Program-made: the position numbers and the translations under genes | Notes under the pieces: model-generated | Seen by the model: the letters and a program-made list of their open reading frames with translations, nothing else | The model's database searches: none | Told to the model about the DNA's origin: nothing | Source: Bradyrhizobium sp. Leo170 | Lineage (GTDB): Bacteria; Pseudomonadota; Alphaproteobacteria; Rhizobiales; Xanthobacteraceae | Direction of reading: 5' to 3' | NCBI RefSeq assembly: GCF_004296405.1 | Contig: NZ_PSRR01000046.1 | Location: 1-36,638 of the forward strand | DNA length: 36,638 bases | Shown here: positions 26,554-34,732 of the stretch, piece after piece | Layout: each line of letters starts with the position of its first letter | Numbering within the stretch: position 1 is the first letter of the stretch

Positions 26554-27585
26554 ATGACCACGCTTCCCGACGTCTCCACGCATGCGGTTGCCAGTGCCCG
26601 CTGGCGGCCGGGCGAGATTGCGTTCTGGATCGTGGTCGTCGCCTGTGGCTTCCTGTTTCCATCCCGCTACCTGATCATGACCGACATCGTGCGGCTCGCT
26701 TTGTTCGCGCTGTCGCTCGACCTGATCCTCGGCTATGCCGGCATCGTCTCGCTCGGGCATGCCGCGTTCTTCGGCGTCGGCGCCTATGCCGCAGGGCTGC
26801 TGGCGCTGCATGGCATCATCAGCGAGCCTGTGCTTGCGCTCGTGGTCGCAGGTTTTGCTGCGATGGTACTGGGCTTCTTCACGAGCTTCCTTGTCATCCG
26901 CGGCGTCGATCTGACCCGGCTGATGGTGACGCTCGGCATCGCGCTGCTCCTGGAAGCGCTCGCCGAACGCTTCTCCGATATCACCGGCGGCACCGACGGA
27001 TTGCAGGGCATCGAGATGCAGCCGATTCTCGGCCACTTCGCCTTCGACATCTTCGGCAAGACCGGCTTCTTCTATTCGCTGATCGTGCTGTTCCTCCTGT
27101 TCGTGCTTGCCCGGCGGATCGTACATTCGCCGTTCGGGCTGTCGCTGCGCGCGATCCGGAACAACCCGCTGCGCGCCGCCGCGATCGGTATTCCCGTCAA
27201 TCGCCGATTGATCGCGATCTACACCGTCTCGGCGTTCTATGCCGGCATCGCCGGCGCGCTGTTCACACAGACGACGGCGCTCGCCTCGCTCGACGTGTTC
27301 TCGTTCGAGCGTTCGGCTGATTTAATGCTGATGCTTGTCATCGGCGGAACCGGCTATCTCTATGGCGGGCTGATCGGTGCCGTCGTGTTCAAGATGCTGC
27401 AGGAGCTGTTTTCGACTATCACGCCGCAATATTGGCTGTTCTGGATCGGGCTGGTGCTGGTCGTGATCGTTCTGGTCGGCCGCGCCCGCATCCATCGCTG
27501 GGTGCTTTGGCTGCCGAACCTCATCATCCGGCAATTTGCCGGCCGCCGGGCCGTTGTCGTGGTCCCTGAGAGCGACCCGTCATGA
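26554..27585 (+). CDS. livM: Liv-type ABC transporter permease, LivM (second cluster)
   Basis: 343 residues. Recognised by LSLDLILGYAGIVSLGHAAFFGVGAYAAG, the coupling-loop text SLRAIRNNPLRAAAIGIPVNRR, FYAGIAGALFTQTTALA and VIGGTGYLYGGLIGAVVF. Roughly nine to ten spans. Its stop overlaps the livG start as ATGA (27582-27585), indicating translational coupling between a permease and an ATPase. Confidence 0.93.
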   Translation: MTTLPDVSTHAVASARWRPGEIAFWIVVVACGFLFPSRYLIMTDIVRLALFALSLDLILGYAGIVSLGHAAFFGVGAYAAGLLALHGIISEPVLALVVAGFAAMVLGFFTSFLVIRGVDLTRLMVTLGIALLLEALAERFSDITGGTDGLQGIEMQPILGHFAFDIFGKTGFFYSLIVLFLLFVLARRIVHSPFGLSLRAIRNNPLRAAAIGIPVNRRLIAIYTVSAFYAGIAGALFTQTTALASLDVFSFERSADLMLMLVIGGTGYLYGGLIGAVVFKMLQELFSTITPQYWLFWIGLVLVVIVLVGRARIHRWVLWLPNLIIRQFAGRRAVVVVPESDPS

Positions 27586-28334
27586 CGATCGCGCTGGAAA
27601 CCAGGGGATTGGATAAATCCTTCGGCGGCTTGCGTGTCACGCGCGAGCTTTCGCTTCGGATCGAGCAGGGCGCCTGCCACGCTTTGATCGGGCCGAACGG
27701 GGCCGGCAAGACCACGGTGATCAACCTGCTCACCGGGGTGCTGCGGCCCAATGCCGGCCGCATCCTGCTCGAAGGCAACGACATCACCAGCCTGCCGGTG
27801 CACAGGCGCGTGCTGCGCGGCCTGTCGCGTACGTTCCAGATCAATCAGCTCTATCCCGATCTCACGCCGCTCGAGACCATTGGGCTCGCGGTCTCCGAAC
27901 GGATGGGCCGCGGTGGCGACTGGTGGCGGCGGATGGGGACGCGGGCAGACGTCAATGCCGAGACCGCCGAGATCCTCGCGCGGTTTCATTTGCTCGACGT
28001 CATGAACGAGCTCACCGTCACTTTGCCCTATGGCAAGCAGCGCCTGCTCGAGATCGCGGTCGCGATCGCCGCCAGACCCCGCGTGCTGCTGCTCGACGAG
28101 CCGGCGGCCGGCGTACCCGAAATCGAGCGCCACGACATCCTGGCCGCAGTCGCGGCGCTGCCGCGCGAGGTGACCGTGCTCCTGATCGAGCACGACATGG
28201 ATCTCGTATTCTCCTTCGCCGACCGCATCTCGGTGCTGGTCAATGGTGCGCTATTGACCGAAGGTCCGCCGGATGCCGTAGCGCGCGATCCGCAGGTGAA
28301 GGCGGTCTATCTCGGCGAGGCAGCCAATGCCTGA
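27582..28334 (+). CDS. livG: Liv-type ABC transporter ATPase, LivG (second cluster)
   Basis: 250 residues. Walker A GPNGAGKTT, the LivG-type VLRGLSRTFQINQLYPDLT, signature LPYGKQRLLEIA, Walker B VLLLDEPAAGVP, and switch LIEHDMDLVFSFADRI. The C-terminus ends DPQVKAVYLGEAANA, as in LivG. It overlaps livM by four bases and livF by eight bases. Confidence 0.93.
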   Translation: MTIALETRGLDKSFGGLRVTRELSLRIEQGACHALIGPNGAGKTTVINLLTGVLRPNAGRILLEGNDITSLPVHRRVLRGLSRTFQINQLYPDLTPLETIGLAVSERMGRGGDWWRRMGTRADVNAETAEILARFHLLDVMNELTVTLPYGKQRLLEIAVAIAARPRVLLLDEPAAGVPEIERHDILAAVAALPREVTVLLIEHDMDLVFSFADRISVLVNGALLTEGPPDAVARDPQVKAVYLGEAANA

Positions 28335-29043
28335 CCTGCTCGCGATCGAGGGCCTGCGTGCCGGTTATGGCGAGGCGGTGGTGCTGCCGGGCATGACACT
28401 GTCGCTCCCCGAAGGCCAGGTGCTGGCGCTGCTCGGGCGCAACGGCACCGGCAAGACCACGCTGATCAATTCCATCGTCGGCGTCACCCGCCGTTTCGGC
28501 GGCACCGTGTCGTTGGGTGGGCAGGACATCACGGCATTGCGCCCAGACCAGCGGGCCCGCGCTGGCGTCGGCTGGGTACCGCAGGAACGCAATATCTTTC
28601 GCTCCCTCACGGTCGAGGAGAACATGACCGCAGTGGCCCAGCCGGGACCGTGGACAGTCGAGCAAATCTACCGGATGTTTCCGCGGCTCGAAGAACGCCG
28701 CAACAATTTCGGCAACCAGCTCTCCGGTGGCGAGCAGCAGATGCTGGCGATCGGGCGTGCGCTGACGCTGAATCCGAAGGTGCTGCTGCTCGACGAGCCG
28801 ATGGAAGGGCTGGCGCCGATCATCGTTGAGGAATTGCTGAAGGCGCTCGGCACGATCACCCGCTCTGGTGGTATCTGCTCGATCATCGTAGAACAGCACG
28901 CGCAAAAGGTTCTGGGGCTCGCCGACCGCGTCGTGATATTGGAACGCGGCACAATCGTGCACGATGCGGCAAGCGATGCCTTGAAGGCCGATCCCACGGT
29001 GCTCGAGCGGCATCTTGGGGTCTCCGGCGCCAAAGCGCATTAG
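28327..29043 (+). CDS. livF: Liv-type ABC transporter ATPase, LivF (second cluster)
   Basis: 238 residues. Walker A GRNGTGKTT, the LivF text GVGWVPQERNIFRSLTVEENM, signature LSGGEQQ, Walker B VLLLDEPMEGLAP, switch IIVEQHAQKV. It overlaps livG by eight bases; a MetE-like gene begins 24 bases after its stop and is probably in the same transcript. Confidence 0.93.
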   Translation: MPDLLAIEGLRAGYGEAVVLPGMTLSLPEGQVLALLGRNGTGKTTLINSIVGVTRRFGGTVSLGGQDITALRPDQRARAGVGWVPQERNIFRSLTVEENMTAVAQPGPWTVEQIYRMFPRLEERRNNFGNQLSGGEQQMLAIGRALTLNPKVLLLDEPMEGLAPIIVEELLKALGTITRSGGICSIIVEQHAQKVLGLADRVVILERGTIVHDAASDALKADPTVLERHLGVSGAKAH

Positions 29044-29067
29044 TTCCGTCCCTAGGGAGTCGAAACC

Positions 29068-30186
29068 ATGCAACGAACAAAACCTCCTTTCCGCGCCGAC
29101 GAGGTCGGCAGCCTGCTGCGGCCACCGAAGATCAAGGAGGCCCGCGCCAAGCTTGAAAAGGGCGAGATCACGCCCGAGGATCTGCGCAAGATCGAGGACA
29201 TCGAGATCGAGAAGGTCGTACACCGCCAGGCCTCCACTGGCCTGAAGCTCGCGACCGACGGTGAATTCCGCCGCTCCTGGTGGCACTTCGATTTTCTCGC
29301 CAAGCTAACCGGCTGCGAACTGTTCCACCCGGACGCCGGCATCCAGTTCGCGGGCGTGCAGACGCGTCATGACGCGATCCGCGTGATCGACAAATTGGAT
29401 TTCCCCGACAACCACCCGATGCTCGATCACTTCAGGTTTCTGAAGAAATACGCCGACCAGGCTCACGTCACTGCGAAGATGACGATCCCGGCGCCGTCGG
29501 TGCTGCACTTCCGCGGTGGCCGCAAGCTGATCTCGAAGGAGGTCTATCCCGAGCTTGAGCCGTTCTTCGAGGACCTCGGCAAGACCTACCGCAAGGCCGT
29601 GAAGGCGTTTTACGACGCCGGCTGCCGCTATCTGCAGTTCGATGACACGGTATGGGCCTATCTCTGCTCGCAGGACGAATTGCAGAAGGCGCGCGAGCGC
29701 GGTGACAATCCCGATGGCCTGCAGGAGATCTACGCCCGCGTCATCAATTACGCGATCGCGGACCGTCCGTCCGACATGATGATCACGACCCATGTCTGCC
29801 GCGGTAATTTCCGCTCTACCTGGATTTCGTCCGGCGGCTACGAGCCGGTGGCGCAAACGCTGCTCGGCGGCACCAACTACGACGGCTATTTCCTCGAATA
29901 TGATTCTGACCGTGCGGGCGGCTTCGAGCCGCTGCGCTATTTGCCGAAGGGCAACAAGGTCGTCGTGGTCGGCGTCATCACCTCGAAATTCGGTGAGCTC
30001 GAGACGAAGGACGCCATCAAGCGACGGCTGGAGGAAGCTTCGAAATTCGCGCCGCTCGACCAGCTCGCGCTCTCGCCGCAATGCGGCTTCGCCTCGACCG
30101 AGGAGGGCAACATCCTTTCCGAAGAAGAGCAGTGGGCGAAGCTCAGGCTCGCGGTGGAAGTCGCAGAAGAGGTGTGGGGCAGGTAG
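29068..30186 (+). CDS. MetE-like cobalamin-independent methyltransferase (short form)
   Basis: 372 residues, corresponding to the C-terminal catalytic barrel of MetE; the N-terminal MetE half is absent. Zinc ligands are in place: H242 and C244 (THVCRGNF), E277 (YFLEYDSD) and C339 (SPQCGF). Other family text: RADEVGSLLRP, LATDGEFRRSWWHFDF and YLQFDDTVWAYL. Such short forms move a methyl group to homocysteine or another thiol, often from a donor other than methyltetrahydrofolate. It follows livF by 24 bases behind AGGGAG and probably ends the transport operon, hinting that the transporter imports a sulfur or methyl compound. SAM-cycle genes follow downstream. Reaction class is likely; donor and acceptor are unknown. 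Confidence 0.85.
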   Translation: MQRTKPPFRADEVGSLLRPPKIKEARAKLEKGEITPEDLRKIEDIEIEKVVHRQASTGLKLATDGEFRRSWWHFDFLAKLTGCELFHPDAGIQFAGVQTRHDAIRVIDKLDFPDNHPMLDHFRFLKKYADQAHVTAKMTIPAPSVLHFRGGRKLISKEVYPELEPFFEDLGKTYRKAVKAFYDAGCRYLQFDDTVWAYLCSQDELQKARERGDNPDGLQEIYARVINYAIADRPSDMMITTHVCRGNFRSTWISSGGYEPVAQTLLGGTNYDGYFLEYDSDRAGGFEPLRYLPKGNKVVVVGVITSKFGELETKDAIKRRLEEASKFAPLDQLALSPQCGFASTEEGNILSEEEQWAKLRLAVEVAEEVWGR

Positions 30187-30254
30187 CGCCACTTCATCAT
30201 TGTGAGGAGCCGACGGGTCCCGCCTCTGGCGGGGCCGATGACAGGCTCTGCGAC

Positions 30255-30296
30255 GAAGCAATCCATCTCCACATAAGCGCGAAGATGGGTTGCTTC
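30255..30296. repeat. Inner stem of a degenerate intergenic repeat E
   Basis: GAAGCAATCCATCT (30255-30268) pairs with 30283-30296 over 14 bases, with one G-T wobble. The flanks (about 30200-30340, including CATTGTGAGGAGC and CGATGACAGGCTC) resemble a repeat dispersed in Bradyrhizobium genomes, but the outer arms no longer match well. It follows the MetE-like gene, where it could end or stabilise the operon transcript. Nothing else was seen in the 283-base gap 30187-30469. Confidence 0.6.
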
Positions 30297-30469
30297 CGCC
30301 TTCGCTCGTGGGCTGCGGCCGACGAGTCGCCGCGCGCGGTGATCAGTAGTATCCTTCATTTATACCCGTTTTGATTGCGGAGAGGAGAGGGCTTCAAGAA
30401 GTGGGCAGATGGTGATAGGGGTACTTCCTCGCCCACCCCTGCCCACAGCGGTCCCACCGTCCTGGCCCA

Positions 30470-31825
30470 ATGAAGAACGACGAGATCCTCAGCCAGATCA
30501 CCGACTTCTGCCGCCGGGCGGATATGGCCGAGACGACGTTCGGCCGCCGCGCCGTGAATGACGGCAAGCTGGTGCACCGGCTGCGGGAGGGTAAGCGGAT
30601 CACCATCGATACGCTGGACCGTATCCAGGCCTTCATCGCCACCTCCACGCCCGGCGGGGTGGCGCCGCCGCGCGGCCTGGTGGTGCCGCCCGAAAAGCGC
30701 GATCCGCGGCAAAACTTCCGCTTTTTCGAGAACCGGCAGAGATACCTGCTGTTTGTCCACACCTGCGGCGAGAAGCGGGTGATCGCGCAGCGTGTCGCGC
30801 TGGAACTGTCCGCCCTCCATCCCCGGCCGCCGGCGCTGCGGGTATTCGACGCAGGCATCGGCGACGGTACCGTGCTGGCGCGAGTTCTGCGCTCCATGCA
30901 TAGCCGCTTCCCGCATATGCCGTTCTACGTCGCCGGCAAGGAATTGAGCCTGGAGGACGTCCGGCTGACCCTCGAAAAGGTGCCAGACCGGCTGTTCGAG
31001 CATCCCGCTACCGTCTTCGTGCTGACCAACATGTATTACGCCGAGGCGCCCTGGCTGACCCCGAAATCGCCTGCGGCAGCCGCCGGTACGCTCTGGCACG
31101 AAGTGGCGTTACGGGGGGCGTCGTCGGGCGAATTCGAGGCCCAGATCGCGGAACTCGGCCCATTTCTTGAGCAGAATTGGCGGGCTAGCGTCAGCCCACG
31201 ATCCGGGATGCCCATCTATGAGCGCCCGGTGGTTTTGGCGCTCTATCGGGAGGACCAAAGGTTCCTGCTCGATTCGATCATCCCGCGGGCCGGCAAGACC
31301 GAGGCCAATTTCGACCTCGTCATCGCATCCCAGCCATACCGGGCAAAATCGTCTGTGAATTTCCGCGCCAAGCGCATCATCGCGCCGCTGGCGCGGGCCT
31401 TGCGCGCCGGTGGGCGCTTGATCGGTATCCACTCCCATGGCCACGATCCGGGCCTGGAAATTATTCAGGCAGTGTGGCCCGGAGAAAATCCTTTCGCCGT
31501 CAGCCGCCATGAGATATTGCGCGCGGTCAAGTACGAACTCGGATCGGCCGGGCGCGACCTTAACTTTAACGCTTACGCCGATAACCGTTCGATCTTCCGT
31601 TATGATATGGAAGCCTTGCCGAACGAGGTCACCGGGTCGATCGGAACCTCGACGGCTTTTGCAGCGTGGAACGCGGCAGTGTATGTCGCCCAGATCGAGG
31701 ATGACCGGTTGACCGAGATGACGGAAAGCGGCCGAACTCTGGAGGCTACCCGCGAAGTGCTGCGCAAGCACAATGGGCTGTGGTTTTACGACGAATCCTA
31801 CGTCATCTCGCGTCGTAGAGACTGA
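30470..31825 (+). CDS. HTH-like segment fused to a SAM-methyltransferase-fold protein, upstream of metK
   Basis: 451 residues. Residues 6-56 (ILSQITDFCRRADMAETTFG, then LVHRLREGKRITIDTLDRIQAFI) look like a small Cro/XRE-like helix-turn-helix. After a linker, VFDAGIGDGTVL (125-136) is SAM-binding motif I of a class I methyltransferase fold; IIAPLARALRAGGRLIGIHSHG matches the post-motif strand region. It ends near LWFYDESYVISRRRD. metK starts 60 bases downstream on the same strand. The layout recalls, but is not the same as, SahR, an ArsR-family HTH fused to a methyltransferase-like domain that regulates the methionine/SAM cycle. A SAM- or SAH-sensing regulator, or an RNA/protein methyltransferase, are both possible. 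No clear Shine-Dalgarno precedes ATG 30470. Confidence 0.65.
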   Translation: MKNDEILSQITDFCRRADMAETTFGRRAVNDGKLVHRLREGKRITIDTLDRIQAFIATSTPGGVAPPRGLVVPPEKRDPRQNFRFFENRQRYLLFVHTCGEKRVIAQRVALELSALHPRPPALRVFDAGIGDGTVLARVLRSMHSRFPHMPFYVAGKELSLEDVRLTLEKVPDRLFEHPATVFVLTNMYYAEAPWLTPKSPAAAAGTLWHEVALRGASSGEFEAQIAELGPFLEQNWRASVSPRSGMPIYERPVVLALYREDQRFLLDSIIPRAGKTEANFDLVIASQPYRAKSSVNFRAKRIIAPLARALRAGGRLIGIHSHGHDPGLEIIQAVWPGENPFAVSRHEILRAVKYELGSAGRDLNFNAYADNRSIFRYDMEALPNEVTGSIGTSTAFAAWNAAVYVAQIEDDRLTEMTESGRTLEATREVLRKHNGLWFYDESYVISRRRD

Positions 31826-31852
31826 CATTCCAGGGACACATTCAGGAACGAA

Positions 31853-31867
31853 CGTCGGAGCTCGACG
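31853..31867 (+). promoter_or_regulatory. Short hairpin in the metK leader
   Basis: CGTCG (31853-31857) pairs with CGACG (31863-31867) around GAGCT, followed directly by a purine run AAAAAAGGGG that serves as the metK ribosome binding site. It lies 19-33 bases before the metK ATG. It may tune translation initiation; I could not match it to a known SAM riboswitch class. Confidence 0.3.
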
Positions 31868-31885
31868 AAAAAAGGGGTTTGCTAG

Positions 31886-33082
31886 ATGCGCGCGTCTTAC
31901 CTGTTCACCAGCGAGTCGGTCTCGGAGGGTCATCCCGACAAGGTCTGCGACCGGATTTCCGACGAGATCGTTGACCTGTTCTACCGGGAAGGCCCGAAAG
32001 CCGGGATCGACCCGTGGCAGATCCGCGCTGCCTGCGAAACGCTCGCCACCACCAACAAGGTGGTGATCGCCGGCGAAACCCGCGGGCCGCAGTCGGTGAC
32101 CAACGACCAGATCGAAAGCACTGTCCGCGAGGCGATCAAGGACATCGGCTACGAGCAGGAAGGCTTCCACTGGAAGACCTGCGACATCGAGATCCTCTTG
32201 CATCCGCAGTCGGCCGATATCGCACAGGGCGTCGACGCGCTGCAGCCGGGCGAGAAGAAGGAAGAGGGCGCGGGCGACCAGGGCATCATGTTCGGTTACG
32301 CCACCAATGAGACGCCTGACCTGATGCCGGCGCCGATCTTCTACGCCCACAAGATCCTGCGGCTGATTTCCGAAGCGCGCCACTCGGGCCGCGAGAAGGT
32401 CCTGGGGCCGGACTCCAAGAGCCAGGTGACCGTGCAGTACGAGAACGGCAAGCCGGTCGGCGTGCGTGAGATCGTGGTCTCGCACCAGCATCTGGTCGAG
32501 GACCTCTCCTCCACTCAGGTTCGCGACATCGTCGAGCCCTATGTGCGCGAGGCGTTGCCGAAGGACTGGATCAACGGCAAGACCATCTGGCACATCAACC
32601 CGACCGGCAAGTTCTTCATCGGCGGGCCCGACGGCGATTCCGGCCTCACCGGCCGCAAGATCATCGTCGACACCTATGGCGGCGCGGCCCCGCATGGCGG
32701 CGGCGCTTTCTCCGGCAAGGACCCGACCAAGGTCGACCGCTCGGCCGCCTATGCCGCGCGCTATGTGGCCAAGAACATCGTCGCGGCCGGTCTCGCCGAC
32801 CGCTGCACGCTGCAGCTCGCTTACGCGATCGGCGTGGCGCGGCCGCTGTCGATCTACATCGACACTCATGGCACAGGTAAGGTGCCGGAGGACAGACTCG
32901 AGAAGGCGGTGGCGCAGGCGATGGACCTGACCCCGCGCGGCATCCGCAGCCATCTCGACCTCAACCGTCCGATCTACGCGCGGACCTCGGCTTACGGCCA
33001 TTTCGGCCGCACGCCCGACAATGAGGGCGGCTTCTCCTGGGAGAAGACCGATCTCGTCGAGCCGCTCAAGCGCGCAGTCTGA
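31886..33082 (+). CDS. metK: S-adenosylmethionine synthetase
   Basis: 398 residues. Makes SAM from methionine and ATP in the cytoplasm. Standard motifs: [21 protein letters not shown] at the start, [21 protein letters not shown] (signature 1), and [23 protein letters not shown] (signature 2). It begins directly with the conserved block at ATG 31886, behind AAAAGGGG. ahcY follows 90 bases downstream, with an intrinsic-terminator-like hairpin between them. SAM made here serves the many methyltransferases in the window; AhcY removes the product SAH. Confidence 0.97.
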   Translation: MRASYLFTSESVSEGHPDKVCDRISDEIVDLFYREGPKAGIDPWQIRAACETLATTNKVVIAGETRGPQSVTNDQIESTVREAIKDIGYEQEGFHWKTCDIEILLHPQSADIAQGVDALQPGEKKEEGAGDQGIMFGYATNETPDLMPAPIFYAHKILRLISEARHSGREKVLGPDSKSQVTVQYENGKPVGVREIVVSHQHLVEDLSSTQVRDIVEPYVREALPKDWINGKTIWHINPTGKFFIGGPDGDSGLTGRKIIVDTYGGAAPHGGGAFSGKDPTKVDRSAAYAARYVAKNIVAAGLADRCTLQLAYAIGVARPLSIYIDTHGTGKVPEDRLEKAVAQAMDLTPRGIRSHLDLNRPIYARTSAYGHFGRTPDNEGGFSWEKTDLVEPLKRAV

Positions 33083-33112
33083 CTTTCTCCGTAATTGTTG
33101 TCCGTAACCGTG

Positions 33113-33156
33113 TCGCGTATTCCGGAAAGCTGAGACCGCTTTTCGGAATACGCTTT
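33113..33156 (+). terminator. Terminator-like hairpin between metK and ahcY
   Basis: GCGTATTCCGGAAAGC (33113-33128) pairs with 33136-33151 over 16 positions (one G-U wobble) around a seven-base loop, followed by TTTTT (33152-33156). This is a canonical intrinsic terminator. It ends only 16 bases before the ahcY ATG, with GAGGGA immediately after the T run acting as ribosome binding site. It may end metK transcripts or serve as an attenuator for ahcY. Confidence 0.8.
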
Positions 33157-33172
33157 TTGAGGGATCAATCGC

Positions 33173-34603
33173 ATGACCGCCGCCGCCAAGAAGCCTGCCT
33201 TCACCGACTACATCGTCAAGGACATCTCGCTCGCCGACTTCGGCCGCAAGGAAATCTCGCTCGCAGAAACCGAGATGCCCGGCCTGATGGCGACACGCGA
33301 GGAGTTCGGGCCCAAGCAGCCCCTGAAGGGCGCGCGTATCGCCGGCTCCCTGCACATGACGATCCAGACCGCAGTCCTGATCGAGACGCTCGCCGCGCTC
33401 GGCGCCGACATCCGCTGGGTCTCCTGCAACATCTATTCGACCCAGGACCACGCCGCGGCGGCGATCGCTGCGGCTGGCATTCCGGTGTTCGCGGTGAAGG
33501 GCGAGACGCTCACCGAGTACTGGGACTACACCGCCAAGCTGTTCGACTGGCACGGCGGCGGCACGCCCAACATGATCCTCGACGACGGCGGCGACGCCAC
33601 CATGCTGGTGCATGCCGGCTACCGCGCCGAGCAGGGCGACACTGCGTTCCTCGACAAGCCCGCCTCTGAGGAAGAGGAGATCTTCTACGCGCTGATCAAG
33701 CGGCTGCTGAAGGAGAAGCCGAAGGGCTGGTTCGCCGAGATCGCCAAGAACATCAAGGGCGTCTCCGAGGAGACGACGACGGGCGTGCACCGCCTCTATG
33801 AGATGGCGAACAAGGGCACGCTGCTGTTCCCCGCCATCAACGTCAACGACAGTGTCACCAAGTCGAAGTTCGACAACCTCTATGGCTGCCGGGAGTCCTT
33901 GGTCGACGGCATCCGCCGCGGCACCGACGTGATGCTGTCGGGCAAGGTCGCGATGGTCGCGGGCTTCGGCGACGTCGGCAAGGGCTCGGCCGCGTCGCTG
34001 CGCCAGGCCGGCTGCCGCGTGATGGTCTCCGAGGTCGATCCGATCTGCGCGCTGCAGGCGGCGATGGAAGGCTATGAGGTCGTGACCATGGAAGATGCCG
34101 CGCCGCGCGCCGACATCTTCGTCACCGCCACCGGCAACAAGGACATCATCACCATCGAGCACATGCGCGCGATGAAGGATCGCGCCATCGTCTGCAACAT
34201 CGGCCACTTCGACAACGAGATCCAGATCGCGTCCCTGCGCAATCTGAAATGGACCAACATCAAGCCGCAGGTCGACGAGATCGAATTCGCCGACAAGCAC
34301 CGCATCATCCTGCTGTCAGAAGGCCGCCTGGTGAACCTCGGCAACGCCATGGGCCATCCGTCCTTCGTGATGTCGGCCTCCTTCACCAACCAGACGCTGG
34401 CGCAGATCGAGCTGTTCGCCAACAACAAGGACGGCAAGTACGAGAAGAAGGTCTACGTGCTGCCGAAATCGCTGGACGAGAAGGTCGCCCGCCTGCACCT
34501 CGCCAAGATCGGCGTCAAGCTGACCGAACTGCGCAAGGACCAGGCCGACTATATCGGCGTCAAGACGGAAGGGCCGTACAAGTCGGATCACTACCGCTAC
34601 TGA
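33173..34603 (+). CDS. ahcY: S-adenosylhomocysteine hydrolase
   Basis: 476 residues, the long bacterial form. Splits SAH to homocysteine and adenosine with tightly bound NAD, relieving methyltransferase inhibition. Visible: [80 protein letters not shown], the NAD loop [16 protein letters not shown] (near residue 263), [13 protein letters not shown], and the conserved C-terminus [14 protein letters not shown] precedes ATG 33173. A strong terminator follows. With metK and the HTH/SAM-fold gene it forms a SAM-cycle block. Confidence 0.97.
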   Translation: MTAAAKKPAFTDYIVKDISLADFGRKEISLAETEMPGLMATREEFGPKQPLKGARIAGSLHMTIQTAVLIETLAALGADIRWVSCNIYSTQDHAAAAIAAAGIPVFAVKGETLTEYWDYTAKLFDWHGGGTPNMILDDGGDATMLVHAGYRAEQGDTAFLDKPASEEEEIFYALIKRLLKEKPKGWFAEIAKNIKGVSEETTTGVHRLYEMANKGTLLFPAINVNDSVTKSKFDNLYGCRESLVDGIRRGTDVMLSGKVAMVAGFGDVGKGSAASLRQAGCRVMVSEVDPICALQAAMEGYEVVTMEDAAPRADIFVTATGNKDIITIEHMRAMKDRAIVCNIGHFDNEIQIASLRNLKWTNIKPQVDEIEFADKHRIILLSEGRLVNLGNAMGHPSFVMSASFTNQTLAQIELFANNKDGKYEKKVYVLPKSLDEKVARLHLAKIGVKLTELRKDQADYIGVKTEGPYKSDHYRY

Positions 34604-34631
34604 CCCCCAGTTCTCCTCAGCGAGACATTGG

Positions 34632-34660
34632 AAGGCCCCGGCGCAGTCCGGGGCCTTTTT
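34632..34660 (+). terminator. Intrinsic terminator of ahcY
   Basis: AAGGCCCCGG (34632-34641) pairs perfectly with CCGGGGCCTT (34648-34657) around a six-base loop, leading into a T run ending at 34660. It lies 29 bases after the ahcY stop. Confidence 0.92.
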
Positions 34661-34732
34661 CTTTGCCGCTGTCAACCGAAGCGAGTTGCAAATTGGTTCC
34701 CGCCTGCTCAATACTTCGGCAGGGAGAACGTC

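Noticed and set aside
31826..31885. Possible SAM-II or SAM/SAH riboswitch before metK
   Set aside because: Only a 5-bp hairpin and a purine run were found; the conserved bases and pseudoknot of known classes could not be matched, so only a weak regulatory hairpin is listed.
31109..34300. Very long minus-strand open frame (over 1000 codons) opposite metK and ahcY
   Set aside because: It lies antisense to three well-supported genes, and its translation shows no domain; long antisense frames are expected in high-GC DNA with strong codon bias.
34628..34732. Upstream start of the flavin monooxygenase
   Set aside because: The region contains the ahcY terminator, and ATG 34733 has a good AGGGAG ribosome binding site directly before the FAD-binding motif.
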